A stretch of DNA of 64,000 bases from contig OZ025260.1 of assembly GCA_964019135.1 (NCBI GenBank), positions 22,934,254-22,998,253 on the forward strand, read 5' to 3'. The translations under genes and the position numbers were made by a program. Source of the DNA: Arenicola marina. Lineage: Eukaryota; Annelida; Polychaeta; Arenicolidae. Within the stretch, counting starts at the first letter, position 1; each line of letters opens with the position of its first letter. Below the pieces are notes generated by a model. It was not told the DNA's origin and ran no database searches. It saw only the letters and a program-made list of their open reading frames with translations. Of the stretch, positions 1-11,359 are shown piece after piece.

Positions 1-546
1 CAGTATCTTACCAACCCATCCCCGTCCCCACAGGTCCCCGCCCCGCTCTCGCCCCCACCCCACCCCATCCAATCACGGGCATCGCCTTGTGGACAGCAGA
101 TGGATTCCCCCCACCAACCTCTGGTCGCTGCCTCTTGGCACAATGATCGCTGCACTGGTGTTGCCGCTATGCCACCAGTACATAAACACGGGACATTCCG
201 CAGCCTGCCGCCACCCCCATGGCACCGCGGGATAAAGCTCAACTGGCTTCAGCCGCTGACGGACACAAAGCAACCATTACGCCACGGTTGAATTGATTTC
301 CGCGCCGTAGACACAACAAAAAAAAGGCAGAACCGCCATCGCGTGTACTAACCACGGTCGGTCAGGTCGTGGCCACGCCGCTCAGAGGTCGTCGCCCTCG
401 GTGAGCTCATTTTTCCCGGGCTCCACCAGCCCCTGTCACAGCTGATTTGAGATATTACGGTTGCTTGTGACGAGGCGTGGACCCCGGGGGGTGTAGTGAC
501 CTGTGCGCGGCGGGGTGTCGGGGGCAGAGGCTGGGGCGGGGGGTGT
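1..546. other. No supported gene; mixed GC-rich sequence
   Basis: Short open frames run on both strands, but none has a recognisable domain or a convincing splice context. I see no repeat unit here apart from the lead-in to the minisatellite that follows. Confidence 0.5.
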
Positions 547-757
547 GGCGCCATCTAGCGGCGAGGAGAGCGCACATCGGGCGCTGGGGCTGGGGCGGGG
601 TGGGGCGCCATCTAGCGGCGGGGAGAGCGCACATCGGGCGCTGGGGCTGGGGCGGGGTGGGGCGCCATCTAGCGGCGGGGAGAGCGCACATCGGGCGCTG
701 GGGCTGGGGCGAGGTGGGGCGCCATCTAGCGAGGGGAGAGCGCACATCGGGCGCTGT
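547..757. repeat. 57-bp minisatellite, four copies, each carrying a CTCF-like core
   Basis: Units start at 548, 605, 662 and 719, a constant 57-bp period, and are nearly identical. Each has GGCGCCATCTAGCG followed by a G-rich spacer (GCTGGGGCTGGGGC). On the minus strand the core reads CCGCTAGATGGC, which fits the CTCF consensus CCRSYAGRKGGC in three copies; the fourth has one mismatch. Because 57 is a multiple of three, several frames stay open across the array, so the translations are by-products. Array and motif are seen directly; CTCF binding is inferred. Confidence 0.85.
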
Positions 758-952
758 CAGACGCGGCAGTTAAACAGCTATCCGACGTCCCGGAAGCGGC
801 CGCAAGTCACCGACGTTGTCAGCATCGGAACGACCGACCCATTTCCGGTCCGGTTTCGGGCGATAGGGGGCGGGGCGGTGGCGGTGGCGGCCACGTGGTC
901 TTATTCCCCAGAGGACGGCTCACCGCACGAATATCTGGTCGGGGCGTATGTC

Positions 953-1075
953 GGGGTTGGTTGTATATTCAAGGCGCTTTAACCACTTTTGGTCATATCG
1001 CGTCAATGGGAGAAGGGAGGGAGAGTGGAGCCATGTTCCCGGGGGTATCCCCCTACTCTTTACGAAGAAGGACAT
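953..1075 (-). mobile_element. SINE-A, 5'-truncated copy with 12-bp target-site duplication
   Basis: This minus-strand copy of the main SINE family keeps only the 3' body: the (GGTT)-rich tail complement, then the segments GCTTTAACCACTTTTGGTC and GTGGAGCCATGT. It is flanked by perfect GGGGCGTATGTC repeats at 941-952 and 1076-1087. Loss of the tRNA-like head combined with an intact duplication is the expected result of incomplete target-primed reverse transcription by LINE machinery. Confidence 0.85.
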
Positions 1076-1087
1076 GGGGCGTATGTC

Positions 1088-3800
1088 AGTGGACGTCACG
1101 GTATGTGGCACGGATAGAGCAGCAGTTCACCACCAGATACCATATGCATCTAGATAGCGATAGCCGTTGATGTAGATGTGGTCATCACCACAGACATTAG
1201 CCACAGAATTGCACCGCTCCAGTTATCACACGTCATGTGATTGGGGTGATATTAACGGCATTTTGAATTAACTAAATTACCTTACCATAACCTACCTCTC
1301 AGGTCCCAGACTTACACCCTTATGACATAGGACCTTATGACAAGGTATTTCATTATCCTTGCTTAAACACGAAAGCTTGAAGGGGCTTTTCTATACTTTT
1401 CCTCTGTTGAATAAAATCATTTCTGGTTAATGGGTTTTCAACAATCTTGATTCAGAGTGGCTTCGGAAAACCATATCACATCCGTAGAATTGCCGACAAC
1501 GGTTCAACTTCGACCATCCCATGTCAAAATGTAACGTGCGGCGGCCAAATATGCTCTAATATTATTATCTACTATTCAGTTAAACATCTCATATGTGCAC
1601 AAAGGCAACCTAAAACAGCTACTTCTACGCATATTCTGGTTCCCGAGTGGAACTGCCCATGTCGTGGCGCCAGGGTAAGGACTGTACAGACGACCATAGG
1701 GCAAAAGAAAGGTTGGTCAAAGGACCCAAGGGGCACAGATCCATGGTTACCGTATCAGGCTTTATCCCGATCCCACACGCCCATCCTATCATTCCCTCTT
1801 ATATGATCTGCACATGCTACGCCAGAGAGAGCTTTCACGAACCATTCTGCCGATACTCAATGCGAAAAACTGACCCAAATGAGCTCACAAGAAAGTCCCC
1901 ATCGTCAAAAAACTATAATAGGATGCAGACTTTGAACAATGATGCCACCCTTAAATACGCGTCTTTCACTTTTTGAATCTGTGACTTCCCTCACCCCCTC
2001 ACAGACCGCCGAGAGGGGTTAAAAACCCATAAGAGATCGTGATTCCAGTCGGCACGTGACCGGGGAGGGTGGAGAGGGAGGCGTCTGGGGGTGGGGGGTG
2101 AGGGAGGGGTCTAGGGTGGGGTGAGGGAGGGACCTGGGGTGAGGGATGAGCGAGGGGTCCGGGGTTCCTGTGTGAGGCAGGGGGGTACTTTGATACCAAT
2201 CCCCACAGTGTCACCCCACAGGACATGATGGGCGCGGGGACCCACCCAGGGCAATGATGAATACCAACTATGGCCTTACAATCTCCTGCAATATCGCCCG
2301 CTTAAACCCTTGCAAGTGTTAATAAACACGGTTAAAACCCACGGCCACATGGGACCTGGCGCCCCTCCCTGGACACAGCCCTCACCCTCCCCACCACCCC
2401 AAATCTCTTCACCGTGAGCCCCGTTATGGATTCCATAGGATTCCCCCCCCACCCTACGTCACCCCACCACGCCCCCCCCCCCCCCCCGGGGGGTGGATGG
2501 ATTACAAATAACTGAAGAGGTGCAAGGCGGGCCCCAAATCCCCCCGTAGCCGTTCATCGTTGACACCGCTAAAGGCAACAAGTCATGATTTACCGTCAGT
2601 CACAGCAGGAAGATTTTTCAGATTTCACCGCCCGGCTCCGAAGCAAAATTCCTACTTTATTGAGCGCCTTGAGAGGACCTCCACAGAGTGATAAATCCGT
2701 ATTTTAGAGTGCGTCGGGCCGCGGCATATTCTAAGCGTCAGCGACGCAATACAATCAGCCAAAAAATTGGAATGTGGCCGGGGCGTCAGACATTCCGAAT
2801 GGCACCACATCAGCCGAAAAGCCCTTTCCTCTCTCCTACCCTACACTACAGCCTGTCTGATTCAATTCAAATGCCTCCCAGGGGATCCAATTGGGTTATT
2901 GCTCGATAACATTTCCAATTCGATTGCTCTGCCATACGACACATAGGAATAACGATAAACATATATATATATCTTCTCTATACGACGCGGCATAGGGACA
3001 GTCCGAAATAGACTGGTATGCTGGCGGGAAGGGAACCTGGTTATCAGATCTGCACCCAAATGTCGTGACATTGAACAATAAAGGGATTCGCTGCCCAACC
3101 ACGGGCAAGAAATTCACATCTGTTACTTCATTACTGTAACAGGGGGTTAGCGATTTTATTACAAGTTGCCTGTGCGTTCAACACAGTGAACCAAAAATAG
3201 GTTTTCTTCTATAATACAGACGATGTTGTCGCACTGCGAGCGTTAAGCTTCAGCACAAGACAAAAACCTAGGCCATATGCACGGATTGCGACACAGTGGA
3301 ATTCCGCTGAAGCTAGCTTCATCTAATGAAAGGAAAATCAAGCGACGACACGAGGACAAATCATAAATGGCAAGTGATTTATATTAAATCATGACGTGGT
3401 TATTAAACCACATGGCTGGCCGTTGCACCAACTACCCCAAAAACACAACATTCACAGGCAAATGGAATAGATTGCATGAAGGAAAAACCCACAACCGGAA
3501 GCGAAAGACATTATAACATGCTGTCAAAAGCCCGTATCGGTATTTGGTGCGCCATCGATTTGTCATCAATAATGTCGGTTTTTTTTTCCTGTCTTTTCCC
3601 CAATATTCTCCGTCTCCTTCCTCGAATTCTGCACCCAGTGACCCCGGCGTGACGCCTGGTTACCGAAGAATCCTTCTTCATATGTGACAGCGCATCTCCT
3701 TCAATTCCATATCAAGCATCGTATCGCCCAGTCAGCCAGGGAATGCAGACATCGGTTTTTCACCACGGTTTCATACCCCCCCCCCTCCCTCACCCCACCA
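1088..3800. other. No supported gene; unique to C/G-rich sequence
   Basis: No exon with credible borders and no tandem array is visible. 1990-2220 is G-rich low complexity, and a run of 16 C lies at 2472-2487. 2690-3600 is lower in GC and looks unique. Confidence 0.4.
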
Positions 3801-3803
3801 CCA

Positions 3804-4165
3804 TCCTACCCAGACCCCTAGCATCTTCCTCCTGCAGAATCGTCCCCGCCCTGATCTTTTTTTTCGACAAAAAGTGAGCCCCCCTCCACGCCCCACCTCC
3901 CATCTCACCCCTACCCTCCCCAGGCCCCCTCAACATCTTCCTCCTGCAGAATCGTCACCGCCCTCATCATCATCTTCCCTCTTACCACCCCAGCCCCCTT
4001 CCTCTTTCAAAGACAAAAAGTGAGCCCCCCTCCACGCCCCACCTCCCATCTCACCCCTACCCTCCCCAGGCCCCCTCAACATCTTCCTCCTGCAGAATCG
4101 TCACCGCCCTCATCATCATCCTCCCCCTTACCACCCCAGCCCCCTTCCTCTTTCAAAGACAAAAA
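3804..4165. repeat. 146-bp tandem duplication, about 2.5 copies, pyrimidine-rich
   Basis: The anchor GACAAAAAGTGAGCCCCC occurs at 3866 and 4012, and with one base lost at 4158, a period of 146 bp. Between anchors lies ATCTTCCTCCTGCAGAATCG followed by CACCGCCCTCATCATCATC. A more diverged partial copy precedes it (3804-3865). The plus strand is almost entirely C/T, so the proline/serine-rich translation is not evidence of a gene. Confidence 0.85.
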
Positions 4166-5162
4166 TGAGCCCCCCCCCCACCCCCCCGCCTCCGACCCCT
4201 TTCCCCCCTTGGGAAGTTTCTTGTGTCCCTCCCTGTCTCAGTTCCTCTCCCGCTATCTTGCTGGCGGCAATGGCTCATATGGCGTGCCATAGCTCATCCC
4301 ATAGTGGCTACCGTCCTCTAACACGTCCTAACACACCACTATATAGGATAAGGAACAAAACCCACACCGGGCTACTATGATAACTATAACTGATGAGGGG
4401 GTCCGTAAACTCAATCACCTCCATCATCGCAGGACCCGGATGTTGGCACACGTGGCGACTGCCAATGGTTAGTCGGCTGGTTGGCAAGCTGACTGGCTGG
4501 GGGAGGGAGTGGGGAGGGGGGGGGGGGGAGGGCAGGGTGAAGGGATTAACTGGCAGGCGGGGCGGGGGTGGATAAAAATGGAGGCAGAAAAAACAGCCGC
4601 TACGAACCATCATGTCTATTCACGACTGCCTTCTCGTATCATCTGGCCTCTCGTTGGTCATCGTGTTCTCAATTTTTTACGTACCTTTTTCCCACCTCTC
4701 TTTCCTATCTCTCCTATTTTCAGCTCTCGTTCCCAGTATGGTCTCTACTCTTTGCCTTTTGTTCTCAACCCTGTATACCCATTCTCTGCCCACCTTCTCC
4801 CCATCTCTCCTTACCGGTACCATTCTAAGACCCTTCCCCTCCCCTCCGTCTGTTACCCTGATTGTGCCCCCCCACCCCCCTTCCTCTTCACAAAATGTAA
4901 ACCCACAATATATATTACTCCTAATCCCCCCCCTCCCCCCCCCCCTCTCTACCCTCATCCGCCCTGCCCCTCTCCTTTTTTCCTCCAAACCATTCTCCCC
5001 AATAGGACCCCGTGTCCGTCATCAATCACCAGGGGGAGCTGCATACGGTCAGATTGGACAGCCGGACAGACTTGTATGGGACTTCCAACTCCTACAGCAG
5101 CTAGCCGTCGGGGGGCGCCACCGGTAGCGGTGTTGATACCACCAATCCCAACCCCTCCTCTT
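4166..5162. other. No supported gene; pyrimidine-rich low complexity
   Basis: A plus-strand open frame of 284 codons (4509-5363) crosses this stretch, but it is driven by C/T-rich sequence and by the CTG run that follows. No domain is recognisable. Confidence 0.4.
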
Positions 5163-5237
5163 CCTGCTGCTGCTGCTGCCGCTGCGGCTGCTGCTGATGC
5201 TGCTGCTGCTGATGCTGAGGTTGCTGCTGCTGCTGCA
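5163..5237. repeat. Imperfect (CTG)n trinucleotide tract
   Basis: About 25 triplets of CTG/GCT with CCG, CGG, GAT and GAG interruptions. It would read as poly-Ala with Asp on the plus strand and as poly-Ser or poly-Ala on the minus strand. No flanking coding context supports either. Confidence 0.8.
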
Positions 5238-5343
5238 TCCCCCCACAAGGCCAGGAGCATAAGGAAGGGGACACCCACTGTCTGGCCCCCCGCTACCCTA
5301 AATACCCTACCTCCCATTCGCCAAGTAGTGCTCCAAATCCCTG

Positions 5344-5611
5344 GGGCCGCCTCGATAGCTTAGTGGGTTAGAGCGCTCGTTTTGAGTGCTTTGGCCACCT
5401 GAGAGCCTAAAGGCACGTGGGTTGATGGTTCAAGCCCCGCCGTGGCCATGTCTGTGTTGTCGCAGGATAGAGATTCCATGTCTTTCTTCGCGAAGAGTAG
5501 CGCGTCACCCCGGGGACATGGCTCTACCCGCCCTTCCTTCTCCCATTGACGCAATCTGACAAAAGTGTTTAGCGTAAAGTCTGAAATATACATTAAACAA
5601 ACCATTGAGAA
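5344..5611 (+). mobile_element. SINE-A, full-length plus-strand copy
   Basis: The tRNA-like head has an A-box-like TAGCTTAGTGGG and a B-box-like GGTTCAAGCCC, followed by the family body GTGGCCATGTCTGTG, CAGGATAGAGATTCC and TCTCCCATTGACGC. The A-to-B spacing is longer than in a standard tRNA, as if from a tRNA with a long variable arm. A short CCCTG repeat at both ends is a possible but weak target-site duplication. Many substitutions make it older than the 44 kb and 58 kb copies. Confidence 0.8.
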
Positions 5612-5613
5612 CC

Positions 5614-6621
5614 CTGATGATAGCCGAGGACATCTGTTAAGATTTTTGAAAAAATAATCATTTTCAGAAATAAAATAAAATAACGAACATTGCGTCTCTA
5701 ATACAGAATATTACTTAGAGTTCCATTTTGCAAGAAAGTGATAACTGAGAGTGAACTCTTTCCTTCGTTCACCTGATGCCTTTGTTATTAGCTGGGTGCC
5801 AGGCACGGATTGGAAGACACGCGCGGCGCATTTGACCTATCAAGTTGCGCAGCGCCGCCCTGGCGAGCGAGCGCGAAAATGCATTGAGGCGGTAGACGAC
5901 AACAGAGATATAATGGAGCCCCTAGCGGAGTAGTCGAAGGCAGAGAGTGCCTAACTACCTACCATGAAGTCCCCTTTGATGTGCGTGCCTCGTCTTCCCC
6001 AGCCTCGTCGCATCCGTAACTGGACTCATCCCCGCTTCTGTTTACGGGCGACGGGGGCAGTGAGGGAGTGTGTGTGTGTAGGGGGGGTGGGGATGGGGCT
6101 TAAGTATACGCGATGCGAGTCGACTCCGGTAAGAAACGCACTGACTGAGCCAGACATTTGTCACTTTAATTCATGGTCGTCCGTTTTTGCCAATTTCACC
6201 CAGATACCCCACCACCGCCAGGCAAAATCAGACAATCACACCTCGCATGTTGAATGCGAAAGCGGATATTTCTGAAGAATAAATGTCCCTGATTAATTCG
6301 CACTTTTGAAACAGAACCTTTTTTTCCGGGCTAAGCAGCGAGTGATTGTGCTCATCTGATGAAGCGTCTCGGGGGGCCCGAGAAGGTACGGTGGAGGCAG
6401 ACCCCGGCGGCATGTAAACACGGACAGAGAATATTGGAGGAGGCCTGGAGGCATGCTGTTCCCATCACTCACCACCCCCCTCCCCCCCCCCCCCCCCCAA
6501 CCCCCAACACACCCACCCACACTCCACCTCCGTCCCCCTCATTGATAGCTGGGTAACACGGGCTTGTGTCATCCCCAATCAACCCTACACATGCTCCATT
6601 ACGCCACGGTGTGTCTCCATC
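5614..6621. other. No supported gene
   Basis: Mostly unique sequence. A run of 17 C (6482-6498) and a short GT-rich stretch near 6065-6090 are the only low-complexity elements seen. Confidence 0.4.
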
Positions 6622-6633
6622 CAGTTAAAACAG

Positions 6634-6886
6634 TCGGTTGGTTAGTTGTATAGTCAGAACGCTTTAACCACTTTAGGTCATATCGCGTCAATTGGAGAAG
6701 GGAGGGAGAGTGGAGCCATGCCCCCATGGGGTAACCCTCCACTCTTGGCGAAGAAGGACATGGGATCTTTATCCTGCGACCACGCAGACATGGCCACAGC
6801 GGGGCGCGAACCACCGATCCACGTGCTGTTAGGCTTTCAGGTGGCTAGAACACTCAATGCGTGCTTTAGGCCACTGAGCTACCGAG
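6634..6886 (-). mobile_element. SINE-A, full-length, 12-bp target-site duplication
   Basis: Read on the minus strand this copy has the tRNA-like head (TAGCTCAGTGG), a B-box-like segment, the conserved body, and a tail ending in CAACTAACCAACC. Perfect CAGTTAAAACAG repeats flank it at 6622-6633 and 6887-6898, fixing the ends. Its length of 253 bp is typical of the family here. Confidence 0.92.
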
Positions 6887-7002
6887 CAGTTAAAACAGAG
6901 TTGTTCGCATAGCACATTATGTGAGGTAATCTACAGTGACGCCCACCGTAATGTACGTCAACTAAACTTGTCAACCTGCCAAGTGTAATACAAGTAGAGA
7001 CC

Positions 7003-7265
7003 GGTCATATGTACCCGTCATATGGATCTGTTCATGAATCCTGTCGTACGGAACTGTTAATAGATCCTGTCATATGGAACTTTTAAGGAATCCTGGCATA
7101 TGACACCGTTCATGAATAAAGAAAATGTCATGCGAAACTGTTGACGAATCCTGTCACACGAAAACTGAAGATGAATCCTGTCATTTGAACCTGGCATATG
7201 CACATGTCAATAAAACGGACTTGGCACGTGGACCCGTCAATGAAACCTGTCATTACATGTGAACC
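7003..7265. repeat. Degenerate ~30-bp repeat (CCTGTCATATGGA motif)
   Basis: About nine diverged repeats of GAATCCTGTCATATGGAAC-type units, with variable spacing and many substitutions. An old minisatellite is the simplest reading. Confidence 0.65.
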
Positions 7266-7467
7266 CAACTCAACAAGGAAGGTTGACGAACTCATGTAAA
7301 CAACCCTCCTGTAGTTAGTATCGGAATAATATATACAGTCGGCATTAGACTCTTTCAACGACTGTGGGACCCAGCGGAGTACATATACCATTTACCACGG
7401 GGAACGAGGAACCAGCGAGGTAGAGTATCTTCATACCGAGGGAAGTTTTTCTACCGCCCACTCTCCG

Positions 7468-7480
7468 CCGCCAGGGGGCG
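7468..7480 (+). promoter_or_regulatory. CTCF-like core CCGCCAGGGGGCG
   Basis: An exact match to CCRSYAGRKGGC, in the form closest to the vertebrate CTCF consensus. It lies in sequence without other repeats. Binding is inferred from the motif only. Confidence 0.4.
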
Positions 7481-7734
7481 GGTTACCAATAAGAGCGATA
7501 CAATTGGCTTCCCGGGCAGGGCAAGCGAGTTGGTGTGACTCGAGTCTATCGTCCCCCTCCCCGACTAGACCGCAGTTTATAGGCGAAAAAAAACAAGACA
7601 TGGAAGTGACTGAAAAAAAGAAGTAATTCCGACTGCTACAACAAGGGGAAGAAAACGAGGAAGCGCGGGCTGATGAGCTGTGAAAACTGGGCTTTACAGT
7701 GGGTACCGGCCCGGTGAATGTGGTCCTTAGAGAA

Positions 7735-8480
7735 GGGGGTGACCTCAGGGGTGGGCGGGGGGGGGGGGCGGGGGGTCACGCGGGGGGAGGGGGGGAGCGA
7801 GGAGGGGGTACGGGACATAGGCCTCTCTGAGTGTGTCCGTCCGTCTTGATTTTGGTCTGTCTGCGGGATGCGAAGGGCATTGTCTCTGGCGGGTGGGAGG
7901 GGAGCGGAGCGGAGTGGAGGGAGGGGGAGGTGGGTGAGGGAATGGGAGGGTGAGGACAGCATCGGAGTGCGAGAAGGGCATGGGGAAGTGAACAGCACAG
8001 ATGGGTGGGGATCAGGACGGGTGGGGTGGGCTGGGGTGGGGTGGGGTGGAGATGGGTGGGGGGCGGGACGGGTGAGGTGCGGTTGGGACGGAGTGGGTTG
8101 GGGTGGCATTCACGCACGCCCTGGATCGCTGACCGCTCACCCTCACACAGCCCACCGCCATTTCACTGTTGCTGGGGTCGGGGAGGGGGTCGGGGAGCCA
8201 GCCAGGGAGCCAGGCAGGCAGCCAGGCAGGCTGACCCAGGGTTTCCCTCTCTGACGCCTCTCTGCGGCGCCGCAATCCGTGGCAACAGCCAAGTTAGCGC
8301 CCTGGGTGCTGATGGGAGGACGCCCCCCCCCACCCCCCCTCCTGCCCCCTGGCCCTTCTCGTCCCGTATTGGGGGGTGGGGGGAGGGGGATGACGCCTTC
8401 AGCCCCTGATTGTCGCCGCGGGGGCAATAACTCACCAGTTAAATGACAGCCGTGGAATCCCATCGCCTTATACCGTATAT
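7735..8480. other. G-rich low complexity, no gene
   Basis: Long stretches of GGGGTGGGGTGGG and GGGAGGG on the plus strand could form G-quadruplexes. Open frames on both strands are Pro/Arg/Gly-rich by composition and carry no domain. Confidence 0.5.
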
Positions 8481-8487
8481 ACCTGCT

Positions 8488-8582
8488 GCCACAGCCACAG
8501 CCACGGCCACAGCCACAGCCACAGCCACAGCCACGGCCACAGCCACAGCCACGGCCACGGCCACAGCCACAGCCACAGCCCT
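8488..8582. repeat. (CCACAG/CCACGG)n hexanucleotide microsatellite
   Basis: About 16 copies of a 6-bp unit alternating between GCCACA and GCCACG. Dipeptide translations (Thr-Ala on plus, Val-Ala on minus) follow from the repeat. Confidence 0.9.
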
Positions 8583-10128
8583 CCCTCCTCCGGTCATCGT
8601 GGCAACTGCCATCAACCCGCCATCTGCACCCCCCCCCCCCTCCACTCCCACCTCGGATCCATCCGTGTGTCAACCCCCATCGACTCGCCAGTGAAACCCC
8701 CCACCCGACCCCCAAACCTTTAACCAACCCCTATTTACTAGGACCCCCACCCCACCTAAGCTTACTCCGTACGGCTGGTATTACCGCCCCACACCCAGAC
8801 CCATCCACCCACCCTTCAACATCGCCTCCCTCATATGATCCGGGGTTCAAGACGCACATTAACACCTCTCTTATTTTGAGCCCCCGGCCCCCGCCCCGCC
8901 CCCGGCACCAGCATCCGCCCAAACCCCTTCCGCTCCTGTCCGCCTCCTCAAGACCTCAAAAGACGCACCCTCCCCCCTTAAGTATCCCCCACTGACTCAC
9001 CTCCCCCCCCCCAAGGACCCCCGATCCCCGTGCTAGATATAGATGACGAACCTATATATGAGTCGCACCACAACAACTTCGTCTCTCCTCCCCCCCCCCC
9101 CACCCCCATCCCAGGACCCGTATCATCACCTCGCCAGATTTATCCCCGCTTCCTCGGCGTAAAGCCTCCGCTGACAGGTTTGGGACCCGGCCACATGGCA
9201 CCTATTATACCCCCCCCGGGGGGGGGGGGGGTGGGGGGCTCGAGGGGCTGGAGGGAAGGGAGGGGGGGCGCGAGCCCGTGAGCCAGCCTGACCCACGCAC
9301 GTGTGAGCGTGGTGACTGGCTAGCTGGGTGGACGCCGTGACGTCACCGATGGGGATTGGGGGGGGGGGGGGACGAGGCAGGGGAACCAACCTGCCTGCCC
9401 CGTATCAATGCCTCATCGACGACGCATGGTGAGTGGACGGCGTGGCGTTGGTAAGGGAACCAGGTTAATCTGCGCGTCGACTCACCAAGGACCAAAGACA
9501 ACGGGTGAATCACGGCGAGACCGACTAGATGACAGCAACAACGACACCATTGCCAGAGATATAGTCGCCCACGTCCATGTCCCCGGAGTAATGCCTCACC
9601 TCCCCCTCTGATACTATGGCCTGTGACCCCACCCTCCCTCACCTGCCCCTCTGACACCATGACCCCCCCCCCCCCCCAGCGCCCTCGCCCTCTCCTTCAC
9701 TGCTCAATTACAGCCGATCGGTCCTAGTGTAGGATTTATTCACTACACTTCACTACCAAATAGGACACTCCTGGGACGAGTGACGAAAAACATCTTGCTC
9801 TTTTGCAAAGAGCACGGTCAATGGCCCGTACACATTCAGACCACGTTTGCGCAGCAAGCGGTACAGAGTAAAAAGCAGGGGCGGGCCATTTAATCATGCA
9901 TAATTAATCGGCGATGTCAACAATGTGGGAATAAATATTGGAATGGCTTGCCATATACTGCCGCAATGGTGAAAAGAAAGGGGTCCGTTTCTGTCATTTC
10001 CCGTGTTTGTGTCTTGTGGAGTGTGGAGGGGGGAGGGGAGGGGGGTGACAGGACAGGCGGGAAGTAAAGTGCGGCGGTGGGGGAAGGAGAGGAGGGCGGG
10101 CGGGCGGGAGTGAGCTAACGGTCATTAT
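8583..10128. other. No supported gene; C/G homopolymer-rich
   Basis: Several C or G runs, including 9218-9231 and 9663-9677, sit in otherwise unique sequence. A TGACGTCA palindrome lies at 9338-9345. A donor-like ATG|GTGAGT at 9428 has no credible upstream acceptor. Confidence 0.4.
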
Positions 10129-10143
10129 GGCCCCATCTAGCGG
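10129..10143 (-). promoter_or_regulatory. CTCF-like core, one mismatch
   Basis: The minus strand reads GCCGCTAGATGGGG, differing from CCRSYAGRKGGC only in the last position. The following bases (GCGGGAAAGCGCCAC) resemble the flank of the 57-bp minisatellite unit near 550, so it may be a solitary diverged relative of that unit. Confidence 0.3.
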
Positions 10144-10387
10144 CGGGAAAGCGCCACAAATTGAAGGAGTTTCGCGCGTGCGACGTGACCATGGTTACCA
10201 ATGAGGGCACCCCCCCCCCCCCCATCCGGCGTGTACCTCGCGACGACTTCCGAGGGTGTGAGGAAAAACTGGTGACAGAGTAACTGGGGAGAAGGCGTCG
10301 ATTGTGGTAACTGCGCACGAGGGCCAACCATTTGTCGTAGTCAGTGAGACTCAACTACTCTGGACTATTCAGAAAGTGTAAATCATC

Positions 10388-10480
10388 GCGAGAAGAACAC
10401 AGAAAAGGCTAGTTTCTCGCGAGATAAAGCGAGAAAAACACAGAAAAAGCCAGTTTCTCGCGAGACAGAGCGAGAAGCGA
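10388..10480. repeat. 41-bp tandem duplication carrying TCTCGCGAGA palindromes
   Basis: Two copies of a 41-bp unit (GCGAGAA, ACACAGAAAA, AGTTTCTCGCGAGA) plus a partial third. The palindrome TCTCGCGAGA falls at 10415-10424 and 10456-10465. In vertebrates this 10-mer is a known core promoter element; a promoter here is only a possibility. Confidence 0.75.
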
Positions 10481-10542
10481 TAGTTCCTTATGGGACAAAG
10501 TCATCGAGAAGCAATAACTCTAAGGTGACGCTAATTCCGAGA

Positions 10543-10769
10543 CAGTTTTTAGTTGTATAATCAGACGCTTTGACTATTAGGAAGGCAATAGCGAAGCCAT
10601 TTCAATAGCGAAGCCATTTCACCCGCGTAACGCCCTACTCTTTGACAAGAACATGCAACCTGTATCCTTTATCCGGGATAAAGCGGTGCGCGAACCACCG
10701 ATCCACGTCTCTCAGGTGGTCAGAGCGCTCAATGCGAGAGCTCTAACCCACCGACCTTTCGGGGCGGCC
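10543..10769 (-). mobile_element. SINE-A, diverged copy with 12-bp target-site duplication
   Basis: Minus-strand copy with tRNA-like head (GGGTTAGAGC region) and diverged body. Perfect CTAATTCCGAGA repeats at 10531-10542 and 10770-10781 mark its ends. Inside it, AATAGCGAAGCCATTTC is duplicated in tandem (10585-10620), and part of the body is missing relative to the 58 kb copy. Confidence 0.88.
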
Positions 10770-11164
10770 CTAATTCCGAGAAAGACAAAACGAAAAGCTA
10801 ATACTAAAAACATTAGGTCATCTCCATGCAGAAAAGCCGAGAAACATATAAGCTTAGTTCATATTCAAGCTAACCCTAACCGAACACGAAACACTAGTTT
10901 TCCCACCAGTGTCGAGGTGAGTCAACTACTTCACCACCAAGAAGGAAAATTCCACAATAGACCTTTCCATACTCCGACACTAAGCCCCGCCCACGCTTGA
11001 GTCCTTTGTCCTTAATCGTGAGTATGAAATTGACACTCATAGCGGATGGTGGGTTCAAGTGACAAGTACTCATCTCTGAAACTGACAAGTCTTTACCTAC
11101 TTGATGTTAAGATATGATTTTATACATGCTTATATCTGACGTATTATGTTAAGCAAAAGGAATT

Positions 11165-11222
11165 TGTATAGGCAATGCCTGTTTTCCGATTGCGTAAATA
11201 AAAATATGTTTAAACTAAACTG
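11165..11222 (+). repeat. Family D repeat, copy 1
   Basis: The stretch TGTATAGGCAATGCCT followed by AAAAATATGTTTAAA also occurs, about 75-80% identical, at 59693-59755. It includes a small palindrome (AGGCAATGCCT). Full length and class are unknown; it directly precedes a family C copy. Confidence 0.5.
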
Positions 11223-11240
11223 ACAACAAAGTGTCATGCC

Positions 11241-11355
11241 GATTTGTTTGTCCGACTTGTTTGTCCGACATACGGCACGTGGAAACTTCTTAAACCACAT
11301 GATAAACGCGACAGTGACGTCAGCGAATGATTGATAGCCTGGATCGGTGTATTGT
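11241..11355 (+). repeat. Family C repeat (foldback family), single arm
   Basis: TTTGTTTGTCCGACTTG, a second TTTGTCCGACAT, a central ACCACATGAT and CAGTGACGTCAGCGAATGATT align in order with the arms at 43975-44500 and with the minus-strand copy at 57465-57577. It contains a full TGACGTCA palindrome (11315-11322). The second inverted arm seen at 44 kb is not visible nearby, so this is a solo arm or a differently organised member. Confidence 0.6.
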
Positions 11356-11359
11356 CAGA

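Noticed and set aside
4509-5363. 284-codon plus-strand frame with poly-Ala
   Set aside because: Made from C/T-rich simple sequence and the CTG tract; no domain, no start context.
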